The translations under genes were made by a program, and so were the position numbers. DNA of 64,000 nt from Taxawa tesnikishii (nom. ined.). Lineage: Eukaryota > Ascomycota > Dothideomycetes > Dothideales. The notes under the pieces were generated by a model. That model ran no database searches. It was not told the DNA's origin and worked only from the letters and a program-made list of their open reading frames with translations. This document shows, piece by piece, positions 35,501 through 44,981 of this stretch (position 1 is its first letter; every line of letters begins with the position of its first letter). The DNA lies in the NCBI GenBank assembly GCA_030247885.1, contig JAPDRO010000009.1, forward strand, positions 806,001 to 870,000. The letters run 5' to 3'.

Positions 35501-38103
35501 TCTTCTGCAGCGGTATCCTCGACAGTACCCGTCCCAGTGGTATCTTCTGCTTCAAGCAAGATTCCCAGCACGACTCTCTCCGGCTACAGTAGTTTCTCGT
35601 ATTCCGGCTATGCTCCTCCCAACCCAACATACACCCCGTCAGCATGCCCCGCCAGTATCGGACCCCAGGGAGAAATTACGTGCTCAACTTCGAACGGTGC
35701 AGCTTACCAGATCTATTCCGGCACTGCATTCGTTGGAGCAGAGATCAATCCTGGTCTAGCTGAGAAGCGTGAAGTTCCTGTTCCCAAGCGCCCTACTACG
35801 GAGCCGGACTACCAGTCATGTCTGAACCTATGTACTGGTACCGTAGGATGTGTGGGTGTCAACTACATTGGCACCGACTGTACCATGTTTAGCCAGATCA
35901 CTGGAACCGTTCCAGCTGCAGACAGTATTGGTGGAATCATCGTCCAGCCTGCTGGCACCTTCCCTGCGGCAACAGCTTCTACGACCGTGGGAAATGCGCA
36001 GATAGGATCAACTTCCAACGGTGGAGCAATCCAGAGCGTCCCAACCTCTGGTTCTGGTGGCGTGGTACCAAGTGCGACCGCAATTTCCTCATTATCGAGC
36101 ATCACCCCCTACTTCTACGGTGACTATATGTGAGTTCCATTCCAAGCCCCTCGTAATCAAGCCATACTGACTTCGTATCCTCAGCTTTGCCTTCTACCGG
36201 CGTCACAGTAACCGTCTTCAGCACCACATTCGCGCCCATGAGCTCGAGCAGTTACAACAGTGGCTTCCAGTACGGTACTGGCGATCCTAACTCCGTCTCC
36301 GCTTCGCTCTGCTTCACGTGTGCTCTCACTCCAACCGTCATTGTCGGCGAGTCAGGCGCCACAGGCGTGCCCGATGCTGGAGTCGGCGTAGGCGGCGGCG
36401 CCCGGCAGAGCGCAGGCTCGGGCTTGGGTTCGTGCGCCGCACGCTATAATGGCACTGTGGGCACCACGACCATCTTTACCACGGAAACCGTCACGGGCTG
36501 CCCGACTCCCTTGACTTGTCCTGCGCTTGGTTTCGCCTGGGCGGAGCCGTCTGGTTATTATGGCAGCATGGGCCCAGGTAGCGGCAGCGGAAGTGGCACT
36601 GGAGGCAGTGGCACAGGTGCTGGCTCTGGGGACCCCGGATCGGGAGGTGGTGGCACGCTTGTCACGACGACGGACGGTTCCGGTCACACTGTTACGATTA
36701 TCGTCTACCCCACTGGTGCAGGTGGCGGATCCGGTACCGGCGGATTTAGCTCTGGCGGAACTGGTGGTGGCTCTGGCGCTGGCATAGGAACTATGGGCGG
36801 TGGCGCCGGCGGTTCTGGAACAGGAGGCTCGGGTACAGGTGGTTCTGGAGGGCCCGGAACAGGAGGCACAGCAGGAACTGGAGGAACCGGAGGAACCGGA
36901 GGCACTGGAGGCACTGGAGGCACTGGAGGCAATGACGCTGGCGGTGGAGCTGGCGGAGTCGGCGGCGTGGGCAGCGTTGGCGTTACTGCAACCCGAACAT
37001 ACACCAATACCGCCGATACGACAACCACTGTTCCTGGCGGTACTACCATCACTGGCGGTTCGACCGATCTCCCAATCTGTCCCCAGGCAGACAACCAGAC
37101 CTATTCGGATTATTACGGTCAGCAATACCATATCGCATGCGACACTGCTGCCGGCGGCAACACTGTTGAGGAGTCCAGCCAGCAGTCCTTGGCAGCTTGC
37201 ATTGCCGCTTGCGACATGCACAACACCATGACCTTCTACCAAGCAAGCACCTGCCTTGCTGTCACCTGGTACCCAGCCACCGGTGCTTGTCAATTGAAGA
37301 ACGGTTACCTGCCTACCAGAGCTGCTGGTGCTCAAAGTGCACAGCTCATCTCCGTGTACGGTGGTCCCGGCAACAACGTCACAGTCACTGGTGGCGGAGA
37401 TGGGCTGGGTACTCTCACTGTGTCTGGTGGCGGATTTGGAGGCCCGACAATCTACGCCGGTGGTGGTGGGGGCGGAGGTGTAGGCGGCGGTGGTTACGGC
37501 ACTGCGACAATTGTCAACTCACTTGGACAGACGATCTTCTCCGCGTACGGTGTGCAGACTGTTGTGTCCAACGGGCAGACCATCGTCCAGACATACGGCG
37601 TGTCCACGGCTTACGCTGGAACGAGTTATGTTCCCATCACTCAGTACGGTGTTTCTACCGCCGTCTCGACATACATTTCCAACGGCATAACCTTTCAAAG
37701 CACCTACGGGGTTACAACGGTCATTTCAGTGTCGTATGCGCCCGCTAGTACAACCACTGTCACAACCACGACTGTCAGTATCTCAGTATCCGTGTCGGAG
37801 CGAGTATTCACGGCTCCGGGAGCGACGGTGACCGCATCTGGATCTGGAGGAAAAGTCGTTACCATCACCGAGGGCGGCGGGGGCTTCATTACCGTGACCC
37901 AAGTGGTGACTGAATACCCCACGCCCACGAGTCACTCGAGCAGCTTCTCGTGCCGTACCTACGCGACGAACTACTTTGAGAATGGAATCAGGGAGCGAAA
38001 GAAGAAGAGGAGTATCTTTGATGCTGAGGCGGTCATTGGTGACAGCGAGGGTCCGCCAGCGGCACAACCAGGTGCTAGGCCCTGGATGATCCTTGAAGTT
38101 TGA
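32590..38103 (+). CDS. secreted GH16 beta-glucanase fused to five apple-like modules
   Basis: Five exons: 32590-32781, 32835-32863, 32919-33169, 33219-36119, 36185-38103 (introns 53, 55, 49, 65 nt). They total 5292 nt, 1763 residues, in one frame. A signal peptide (LSSVSFASA) precedes a GH16 domain to about residue 390 with the catalytic motif GEIDIIEG (two glutamates flanking aspartate) and WPAYWLLG. Then come five Cys modules of PAN/apple type starting near residues 407 (CPTYNNTQY), 511 (CPSANNTFY), 815, 966 and 1422 (CPQADNQTY), separated by Ser/Thr-rich linkers and a GTGG repeat region (about 1248-1393). No GPI signal is seen at the C-terminus (ERKKKRS near the end). GH16 enzymes cut or transfer beta-1,3(4)-glucans; apple modules bind sugars or proteins. 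The last donor (GTGACT) is weak but keeps the frame. Confidence 0.88.
36556..36990 (+). repeat. GGN-ACN-GGN glycine/threonine repeat inside the GH16 gene
   Basis: Imperfect tandem units coding for GTGG/GSGG, including near-identical 9-bp units at about 36887-36932. It is a flexible linker by translation and also a candidate for length variation by slippage. Confidence 0.8.
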
Positions 38104-38421
38104 TGTCAAATCTATCTGTGTGGGTTCGTTCTTGATATTCGAGGCAAATACTATTGTAGATCTAGCTCTAATGAAATCCTGTCCTTTCTGCTGCTGTTCC
38201 ATAAGCATTACCATTCAACACTTTGTTAGCAGGAGTTCAACCAGTCACGTGACGCATCATCTTCTTTCCTGATTTGACAGTCAGGCAACAGCGGTGAGCC
38301 GAACAACGACCATGCAACATGGATAATCGCGAGATCTTTTGTGACCTTGCGTACCCACTGAACACACAGAGATCAACGCACATCTGAACAGATCTTTCGT
38401 TTACTCGCAACCACAGTCACC
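38104..38421. promoter_or_regulatory. promoter region of the SRR1-like gene
   Basis: Spacer of 318 nt between two plus-strand genes. No gene is seen. Confidence 0.35.
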
Positions 38422-39400
38422 ATGCCACACTCATCGCGCCGAAACCGTAAGGCCCCTTCCACCAAGAGAAGAGAGGAGCTGTTGGACGACGGCTGGACGA
38501 GGGTCACACGGACTGGACGCAACGAACACGGCAGAATTACTACAGAATCATTCGATGTCGAACCCGTACAAAGCGGACTCAACGTGGAGAAACTTTCGCA
38601 AGAATTGGACAAGATGCGGGCAAGATGGCTCGAGAGCGATTGCAGAACGAAGCTTGCAGATGTGCTACGGCCGTTTTTGTCTGATCATGCCAACGCGATT
38701 ACAGAAGGAGTGTGCGTGGCTCTGGGTAGTGTGAGCCGTGGCTGGAGCCACCGGTTCAACAGCATCTGGCAGCTCATCTTGTTCTTGGATATCGTGGAAC
38801 AGAGTGAGTGAAGTTCTTTGGAAACCACGTGCAATGCTGTGGATTCCTGGTTCTGATCATTGCTCGAAATGAATAGTTGAGTCGGTCAGCCAGCAGAAGA
38901 TTAGGCTGTATGCACAAGAGCCCAGATTCAGCGACCTGGACAAGGAATTTCTGACATCAAGGAACATTACCGTACTCGAGGATCCAGAAGCACGAGACCA
39001 TGTCGGGAACAACACCTTCCTCTTCATCCCCTATTTGGAGTGGAGCACCGAGATTCCTTACACGAAGGCAGCCAAAGATGCGCCCTTATACGTCACCTCA
39101 GGAATGAACTGGGTGATTGAGGAGGCCGAGCGAGCCGAGCGAGAGGTGGCGCGCTCGGAGTTCAACGAGTAAGCTTTTGTTACTATGCACCGATGTGGAA
39201 AACGCTGATGCGAAGGATGTCACAGCGAGGTGGACCGCGAGACAAAAGCAGAAAGCTCTGATGCAATCCAGTGTGCACACATGGTCCTTGATACCCACCG
39301 GGCATGGCGTATCCCAAACGCCGAGCCTGCTGGATACAACGTGGCTTTGACGATCTACATGAAGAACGATGAGCAGGAGGCGCAGGATCAGAGTGGCTGA
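38422..39400 (+). CDS. SRR1-like domain protein
   Basis: The SRR1 domain is named after a plant protein linked to light signalling and the clock; fungal members have no settled role (yeast Ber1 is linked to microtubules). Exons 38422-38803, 38877-39168, 39226-39400; introns 73 and 57 nt; 849 nt, 282 residues, no frame problem. A basic N-terminus (MPHSSRRNRKAPSTKRRE) and LDDGWTRVTRTGRN lead to the domain: CVALGSVSRGW, WQLILFLDIVEQIES, LYAQEPRFSDLDKEFL, GNNTFLFIPYLEWS. The last exon is acidic. Confidence 0.85.
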
Positions 39401-39639
39401 CAGCGCCATCTGCCAGTAATGGTCCGTTCCGTTGGCGTCGACTGCTGGGACCCACCAGCATCTGATATCGGAATGCCTTGAATGAGCGGGAGATGCCATT
39501 GCAATTACTCGACGTCCATTGTGAAATCACGTCCCAACCAGGGGTATGCGATCATCGGGAATCTGGGAATGCTGCGGATCCCAACATGATTCATCTACTC
39601 TACGGAATGTCTTACGGGCACCGACATGCACAAGAAGAC

Positions 39640-40328
39640 TTATTTGATCTCTGAGCTCTGCACGACAGTACCGAAGGCATCTGCCAACTCATTCAGCGCC
39701 ATCTTGGTGACCTGCTCAGCGCTAGCACCGGGGATGTCTCTGTCACCGATTGCATCTTCGGCAAGCACAACATCGTATCCCAACTGAGCTCCTTGTCTGG
39801 CAGTCGTGGAGACGCAGACGTGTGCCTGACCTGTTGTTAATCCAAGATTGCTCGCGCCTTGTCATCACAACTGGACGAACCATATATCCCGTCAAGACAA
39901 TCTTCTTTGCTCCAGACTCTTTCAGGTAGTTATCCAGGTCAGTGTCCGCGAAGGATCCTGGGTGTACTTTCTGTATAGTCTTCTCTCCCTCCTTTGGCGT
40001 GAGCTCCTCAAATTCCTCCGCGAGCTTTGTTCCTGGTGTGAAGACGGGCGCGCCATCGGGGACCTTGTGCGTTACGTGCACGATGTTTCCGTTTGCCTTG
40101 CGGTATTTCTCCAGCAGAGACGAAATGGCTTTGCGGGAAGAGTCCGAGTTGGAGACCTGCAGCTTGCCCTCAGCATACTCGCCTTGGGCATCTGCATCTT
40201 GATTAGCCTTTGACGTGAGAATTCTCCGCATGGACAGCAAGACCGATGATAATCAAGGTGCTGTCGGCAGTGGACGCCGTCGACGGAGGCACTCCGAGAA
40301 GCTGGCGGAACGAAGTCGCGGAAGCCAT
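39640..40328 (-). CDS. isochorismatase-family hydrolase
   Basis: Cysteine hydrolase of the isochorismatase/nicotinamidase superfamily; substrate unknown. Exons 40328-40244, 40197-39881, 39825-39640; introns 46 and 55 nt; 588 nt, 195 residues. Catalytic landmarks: Asp in TLIIIDADAQGEY, Lys in HVTHKVPDG, and the nucleophile Cys in AHVCVSTTARQG, followed by YDVVLAEDAIGDRDIPG. No import signal is evident. The 46-nt first intron splits the codon of the catalytic aspartate. Small soluble members like this often act on amides or ureidoacrylate-like compounds, but nothing here fixes the substrate. Confidence 0.9.
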
Positions 40329-40925
40329 TGTGCGCGCTTTATTCAAAAGTGTATGTTACGTAGTTGGTAGATGCGTTTGCAGGGATAGGCACGGCCTTGG
40401 GATCACAGAGAGCGAGCGACCACGTTGTTCCTGTCGTTGCGTAGAGATGCGTCGGCTCATCGGTTTGTGTGAAATGGAGACCCCGCACCCCAGCAAATCA
40501 AACGTTTAGGTAAGAAGATTGTTTCGTACGGAATAGTTGCAGTACCGTTCAAACCAAGGCTCCATGGGGTTAGACATGCGCCGGATCGAAGGCAGATCCA
40601 GCCAGACGCACGACAGCCGCACTCAATTAGAGTTGACAGTTTCTTCGTGATTGAGATGGAAAGAAGTCCGATGCCCATCTCACCAGAGTGCTTCTTCTTC
40701 TTCTTCCACAATCTGTCACTCCACCAAGGAATATGAAGGCATCACTGTTCCGGAGCTCAACGGCTGTCGGTTATCATGCTTTCGCCTAAGTCGCTGAGAC
40801 CCGAACGACTGGGTGGTATCTGAGTCTCTCAGGTTGACATGGAATCGCAGACGGTTTGTGGACCGCCTGTAAGCGCATGCGATGCGGTATGAGCAGTGCA
40901 CACAAGAGATATATTATGAGTTTGG
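40329..40925. promoter_or_regulatory. promoter region between isochorismatase and permease fragment
   Basis: Promoter of the isochorismatase at the low end. No gene is supported. Confidence 0.35.
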
Positions 40926-41225
40926 GTGTGTCTTTCCGCCAAGAAGGCAGAGGCCGAGCCGCCGGACAAGCATGACACCACACATCACGCAGACAGGATT
41001 GAGGAGGGCACCACCCTTCAGAACCTCCCCTCATATGACAAGACAGTCCGGCAGATTGTCGATGAGACGGCAGACTCAGAGGGCTATGGTCAGGTACGTA
41101 AGAGCTCGGCGGTCAACGCCGATGTGCTTACTGGAGAGCTGTTCGACGCGCGCTTCGAGACTACCCAGCGTGGTCTCAAGAGCAGACATGCTCCGATGAT
41201 TGCACTAGGTGGAACAATCAGTACT
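40926..41225 (+). pseudogene. 5' fragment of an amino-acid permease
   Basis: About 100 codons match the cytosolic N-terminus of fungal amino-acid permeases: SAVNADVLTGELFDARFETT, then QRGLKSRHAPMIALGGTIST. In intact genes this runs directly into GLFVGSG and twelve membrane helices. Here the sequence stops at a GTAAGT (41226-41231) and no continuation or membrane helix is found in the next 2 kb on this strand. There is also no in-frame AUG at the expected place. It looks like a truncated copy of a host gene, so it cannot make a transporter. A very long intron seems unlikely. Confidence 0.7.
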
Positions 41226-42294
41226 GTAAGTGGCAACTCGCATCCTGAGGCCAGCTCGAACTCGTCTAGCGATGGGCGTCGACCTTATCACTGGTATGCA
41301 TGAGGTGCTTGCGGAGGAGAAGCCAAGGTGCCCTTACACTAAGTGGTAACACCACTTCAGAGCCCTCTTCTGGGAGTAGACAAAACGCGGCTTGGCGCCG
41401 ATAGTCATGTTTTGCAAACATGTGGATAGATTGATTCCAGATACGTTGTGATGTTGCTCGGGAAAGGTACATAGAGTTTCCATGATACCAATGTGATGAT
41501 ATTCAGCGCTTCTTAACAAATTTTCCTCCCAGTCTCTGTTTCTGTGACGTTCCCTTCAAGTGAGTAGTATCAGTGGATTGGTGCGGGAATGCTGTAATGC
41601 AAAGCCAGACGCCGGACGGTACAAGTGTCTCGTCAAGTTTGTCGGCCGCGTTCATGCACATGCGTGTGGGACGTATCACGCCAAACAGGAACCCCTTTGG
41701 GCACCGGCTAGACGCTGATGCTTCAATGGGATCGACAGTGCGGAGCGGAGACGACTGGAGCGGTTCGCTCTGATCGCGTTGCTTCCGCTATGTTCATCGC
41801 TCAATGTATTACCCCTTCTTCCAGCTCTTCCGCCAGCGTGACTGAAGGTCATGTTGCTCAACGGAGACAGTGGTAGGGGTTATGTCTGTCGTCGACCATG
41901 CACTGACACGCTGTTGATTGCGGCAATCTCTTCATTCGATTGTGCTTTGGGAACACTCTTTATCCGCGATGTGGGTGGCAAAGCCCATGGGAGATAGCTG
42001 TTCGCAGGCTCGGAGATGTCGTGTCGGGCGAGACCCGTTGGTCTGAAGCTGGGCTGCAAAGAGTGTTGAGGCAATAGGTGCAAGCCAGCTGTAAGTCGCG
42101 ACCGCACTGTGTGTGTGGTAGTCAGGTCCAACCTAAAAAAGTCATGAAAGAACATGCAAAGAACCGCCTCGAGCGGTAGCCAGCCGCTCGAGGCTCAAGA
42201 AACCCCTCCAGTGCCTCCAGTAGCAGAAAAGAAACGTCCACCACTGGGACAGGACGCCCAAGAGGGAGCACTGGTCTATGGGGGTTTTACTTGG

Positions 42295-42388
42295 GATCCC
42301 TACAAGGTAGGGATCGAACCCGGCCTCTGTGCGGCTTACAAGCGTCGTAGTGGGGTGCTGCGACGCCTGCGCCTACGCCATAAGACCG
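42295..42388 (-). other. tRNA-like A-box/B-box block
   Basis: On the minus strand, TGGCGTAGGCG (42380-42370) matches a Pol III A box and GGTTCGATCCC (42320-42310) a B box, 60 nt apart. The T stem pairs only partly and no acceptor stem forms, so it is not a working tRNA. A perfect 9-bp inverted repeat GATCCCTAC/GTAGGGATC lies at 42295-42315. It could be a decayed tRNA or a tRNA-derived short element. Confidence 0.3.
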
Positions 42389-42644
42389 GGTTGGATGGCA
42401 TAAGCAGGGCTTTCAAGTAAGTTGACGCTTCATAGGCTGTCTACCTTCCGCGGCAATCTGAGACGAACATCCATGGTGCAAGGGTAGATGTGACTGACAG
42501 GCAGCTCTGCGCCATTGAATGTAGGGAAGGCGTTTCTTAGCAGACAAGCATCCGTTGTGTGCATTCAACAGCGCCCAATGCCATCCTGTGGCCTGAATCA
42601 AGCCTGAGGCCATGCTGGCGTTGCTGAGCAACTGCATGAAGCTT

Positions 42645-42777
42645 TGCGGCTTCGCCCTTATAGGGAAAGGCTCCCGATGAGTGTCTTTATAGACCGTGTT
42701 GCGGCTTCTTTGCGTTGTCAGCGTCGACCATATAAGGGAACGCTCCCGACGGAGCCCATAGCAACAGCTTCTTTGCG
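42645..42777. repeat. two imperfect copies of a ~70-bp unit
   Basis: TATAGGGAAAGGCTCCCGA (from 42660) recurs as TATAAGGGAACGCTCCCGA (from 42730). Each is followed by a CTTCTTTGCG copy (about 42705 and 42768). The GGGAA..CTCCC core is itself a near palindrome. It lies about 400-540 nt upstream of the next start codon, so it may be a promoter element. Confidence 0.6.
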
Positions 42778-43181
42778 GTATAGCCCAACTGAAGCCTCTG
42801 TAATTCCTGGAAGGGAATAGCTCTGTTTTCGAGTCAATAAAAACGATTCTCTCTCGGCTTTCCTTCATCTCCCTTTCCTCAACATCGCTCTCAGCACAAG
42901 GTAGTGACAACCCGTTTTCCACCATCGTTGCCCATTGCTCCTGCAATTGCATCTTCCTGTCATTCCTTCCTCCTCTTCCTCGTTATCACCACCACTGCCA
43001 TCATCATTGCCGTCCTCACTGCCACCGCCATCAGCTCGTCGTCGTCGGTCCTGTTGGTATTGCGACGTCTGCTAACGCCTGTGTTTACAGCGCCAGATAT
43101 ACGTACCGCCCATATCCTCAACGCGCAGACAACACTCTCAGACCGATTTCAGCAACCGCAACCAGCATCATCACCATCACC

Positions 43182-44189
43182 ATGCTTGCACGCACTGCCA
43201 CCACCACCTTCAAGACGACTACCAGCCGGCTTGCTCGCCACCTGCCACGCTGCGTTCCGGCCAAGGAAACTGGAGATCTCTGGTGCGAGATCGCAAACGA
43301 AGCACCTGTCAAGGAGAACACTGCATCCCGGTTCAGTAAGTCATCTTCCTCTTGCTTACCTCCTCATACTCGTCCCTCCCGCCCTCCATCATGATGCCCT
43401 CCACCTCTTCCGTCCGTCATCACCACCACCACTCTACCTCCTCGTATCTGCAGACCACCCTTACCTGTCATGATCTCGCCTTATCACAAACCATTATCAG
43501 CAACGGCATCGCCGCTCGAGAACGCGCCTTTGCTGACGCTTTTTGCTTGCAGGAAACCATGCAGCTGCCCGCTCTCAACCGGTTGCACCGACAACCTCGA
43601 CCACCTCGACTCGCACCCGTGAAGAACGACTTGCTGCCGCCAGACAACGCGCCGCCGCCCTCCGTGCCGCCAAGCAAACCGCGCCAACCACTCCAGCCCG
43701 CCCTAGCGTCCGCTCCCTCGACGCCCCGAAGGCCGCCACACGGTTTGCTGCCACTCGAGTCGACACCACCGGCCTGTCCAAGAAGCTCTTCGCCGCTTCC
43801 GAGAAGCCAGTTCAGAAGTCCACCAAGCCAGCTCAGCCAGCCTTGAAGTCTTGTCTCAAGACCGCCGCCGCCGCCAAGGACTCCAAGCCAACCAAGAACG
43901 TCCGCTTCAGCCACCGCGATGTCGCCAAGATCGTTCCGCTCTGGAAGATCGTCAACCCGGAAGAGGTCTACGGATCATGCAACCCAAACAGGAGACGTTG
44001 AAGAAGTTCAAGGTGAGTCGTTCCCCTTAGGTTGCCTCTGATGGACTCTCGTTGACACCTCCGCAGCCAGTCAAGAGGATCGATCCCAATCAGCCGCGGA
44101 ACTCGAACAGAGGCATCATTCCGTCACCGATCTACCCACGACCAGAACGAAAACTCGACAACACCAACAGGCGACAGCTCGTCCTTTGA
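43182..44189 (+). CDS. conserved small basic protein of unknown function, possible PP1-docking motif
   Basis: Exons 43182-43335, 43553-44012, 44067-44189; introns 217 and 54 nt. N-terminus MLARTATTTFKTTTSRLARH is import-signal-like, then WCEIANEAPVKENTASRF. Exon 2 holds a helical Arg/Ala segment (REERLAAARQRAAALRAAKQ) and KSCLKTAAAAKDSKPTKNVRFSH, then VPLWKIVNPEEVYGSC. KNVRF fits the RVxF motif that docks protein phosphatase 1. Exon 3 reads PVKRIDPNQPRNSNRG. One base is missing in AAA 43986-43988; with it restored the length is 738 nt (245 residues). I cannot name the family. Confidence 0.7.
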
Positions 44190-44981
44190 TCTCACGATCT
44201 TCGCCTAGTAGTCGCAGCACGCCGACCAGAGACTTCGGTCTTGCTTCAGTGCTTTACTCAGTACGCGGTTGCGACGAAAAGGGGATGACTCGACTCCCGC
44301 AGTGTCCGTCCAGGACTCCGACCCAGCTTCCTTCAGCCTGGCACCAGATTGTCAATGGTAAGTAACCCCAAGCCGTGTGTCCTCTTGACATTCGCTGACA
44401 ACCATTGCATAGCTTTAGATCGATAATTATTTGCCATTGCCGCTTACCGTTAGAGGGAAGACTGCTGACGATTCGATTCGCAGGGTAGTGAGCGCAGAGC
44501 GGACAAGTGGTGAAAGCCAGCAAGAGGAGGCCATTGGTATATCAGTCCGAGAGACTGGTTGCTAAAGGCTTTGGTATTCTCCTTTCTTTGCGTATGATTT
44601 CCTTTCTTCGAACCGAGACGGTTGTGCTTCATCCAGTTTCATGCTTTGTGGCCGTCTTGGAAGATTTTGTAACAGCAGCTGCGTTGCTCATTGTCTTCTT
44701 CTCTGTCTCTCACGGCGCTTCCTTCGACACCACGTCAGGAAGGGCTAGTCGCTTATGGAGTGAAGTCGGAAGCATAATGGATGAGTAAGCAGAGTCTCCT
44801 TACACCCTATCTAATCTCGCAGGAAGCGGAGTACCCGGCCAAGCCAATCATCCGGAACATCGACCGAAGGCATCCCTTAGCTGACCCTATCGTTGGCTCT
44901 CAACACTCAAGGCCTCAGCGCATGGCATGAAGAGTGTCCTACTGACTGAAGAGCTGTGACGGCTCCTGCTGCGCCGTCAGC
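44190..44981. other. spacer with an orphan canonical intron
   Basis: Contains GTAAGT at 44358, a GCTGAC branch site and a GCATAG acceptor ending at 44412 (55 nt), a textbook intron for this genome, but no coding frame uses it. It could belong to the 3' UTR of the preceding gene, the 5' UTR of PTC7 or a non-coding RNA. Confidence 0.45.

Larger units (their letters stand above)
41226..43181. other. 2-kb gene-poor region with repeats
   Basis: Follows the permease fragment. It contains a tRNA-like block with a perfect 9-bp inverted repeat (42295-42315) and two imperfect copies of a roughly 70-bp unit (42645-42777), both listed separately. No gene with a domain is supported. The right end should hold the promoter of the gene at 43182. 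Confidence 0.5.

Noticed and set aside
36352-37335. Long minus-strand open frame (327 codons)
   Set aside because: Antisense shadow of the glycine/threonine repeat in the GH16 gene; Ser/Ala/Thr low complexity.
42154-42420. Plus-strand open frame with VGIEPG
   Set aside because: Same antisense tRNA-like artefact over the A/B-box block; no AUG context or domain.
44507-44788. Open frame before PTC7 as an extra exon
   Set aside because: No AUG, no splice path to the PTC7 frame and no similarity to the family N-terminus.
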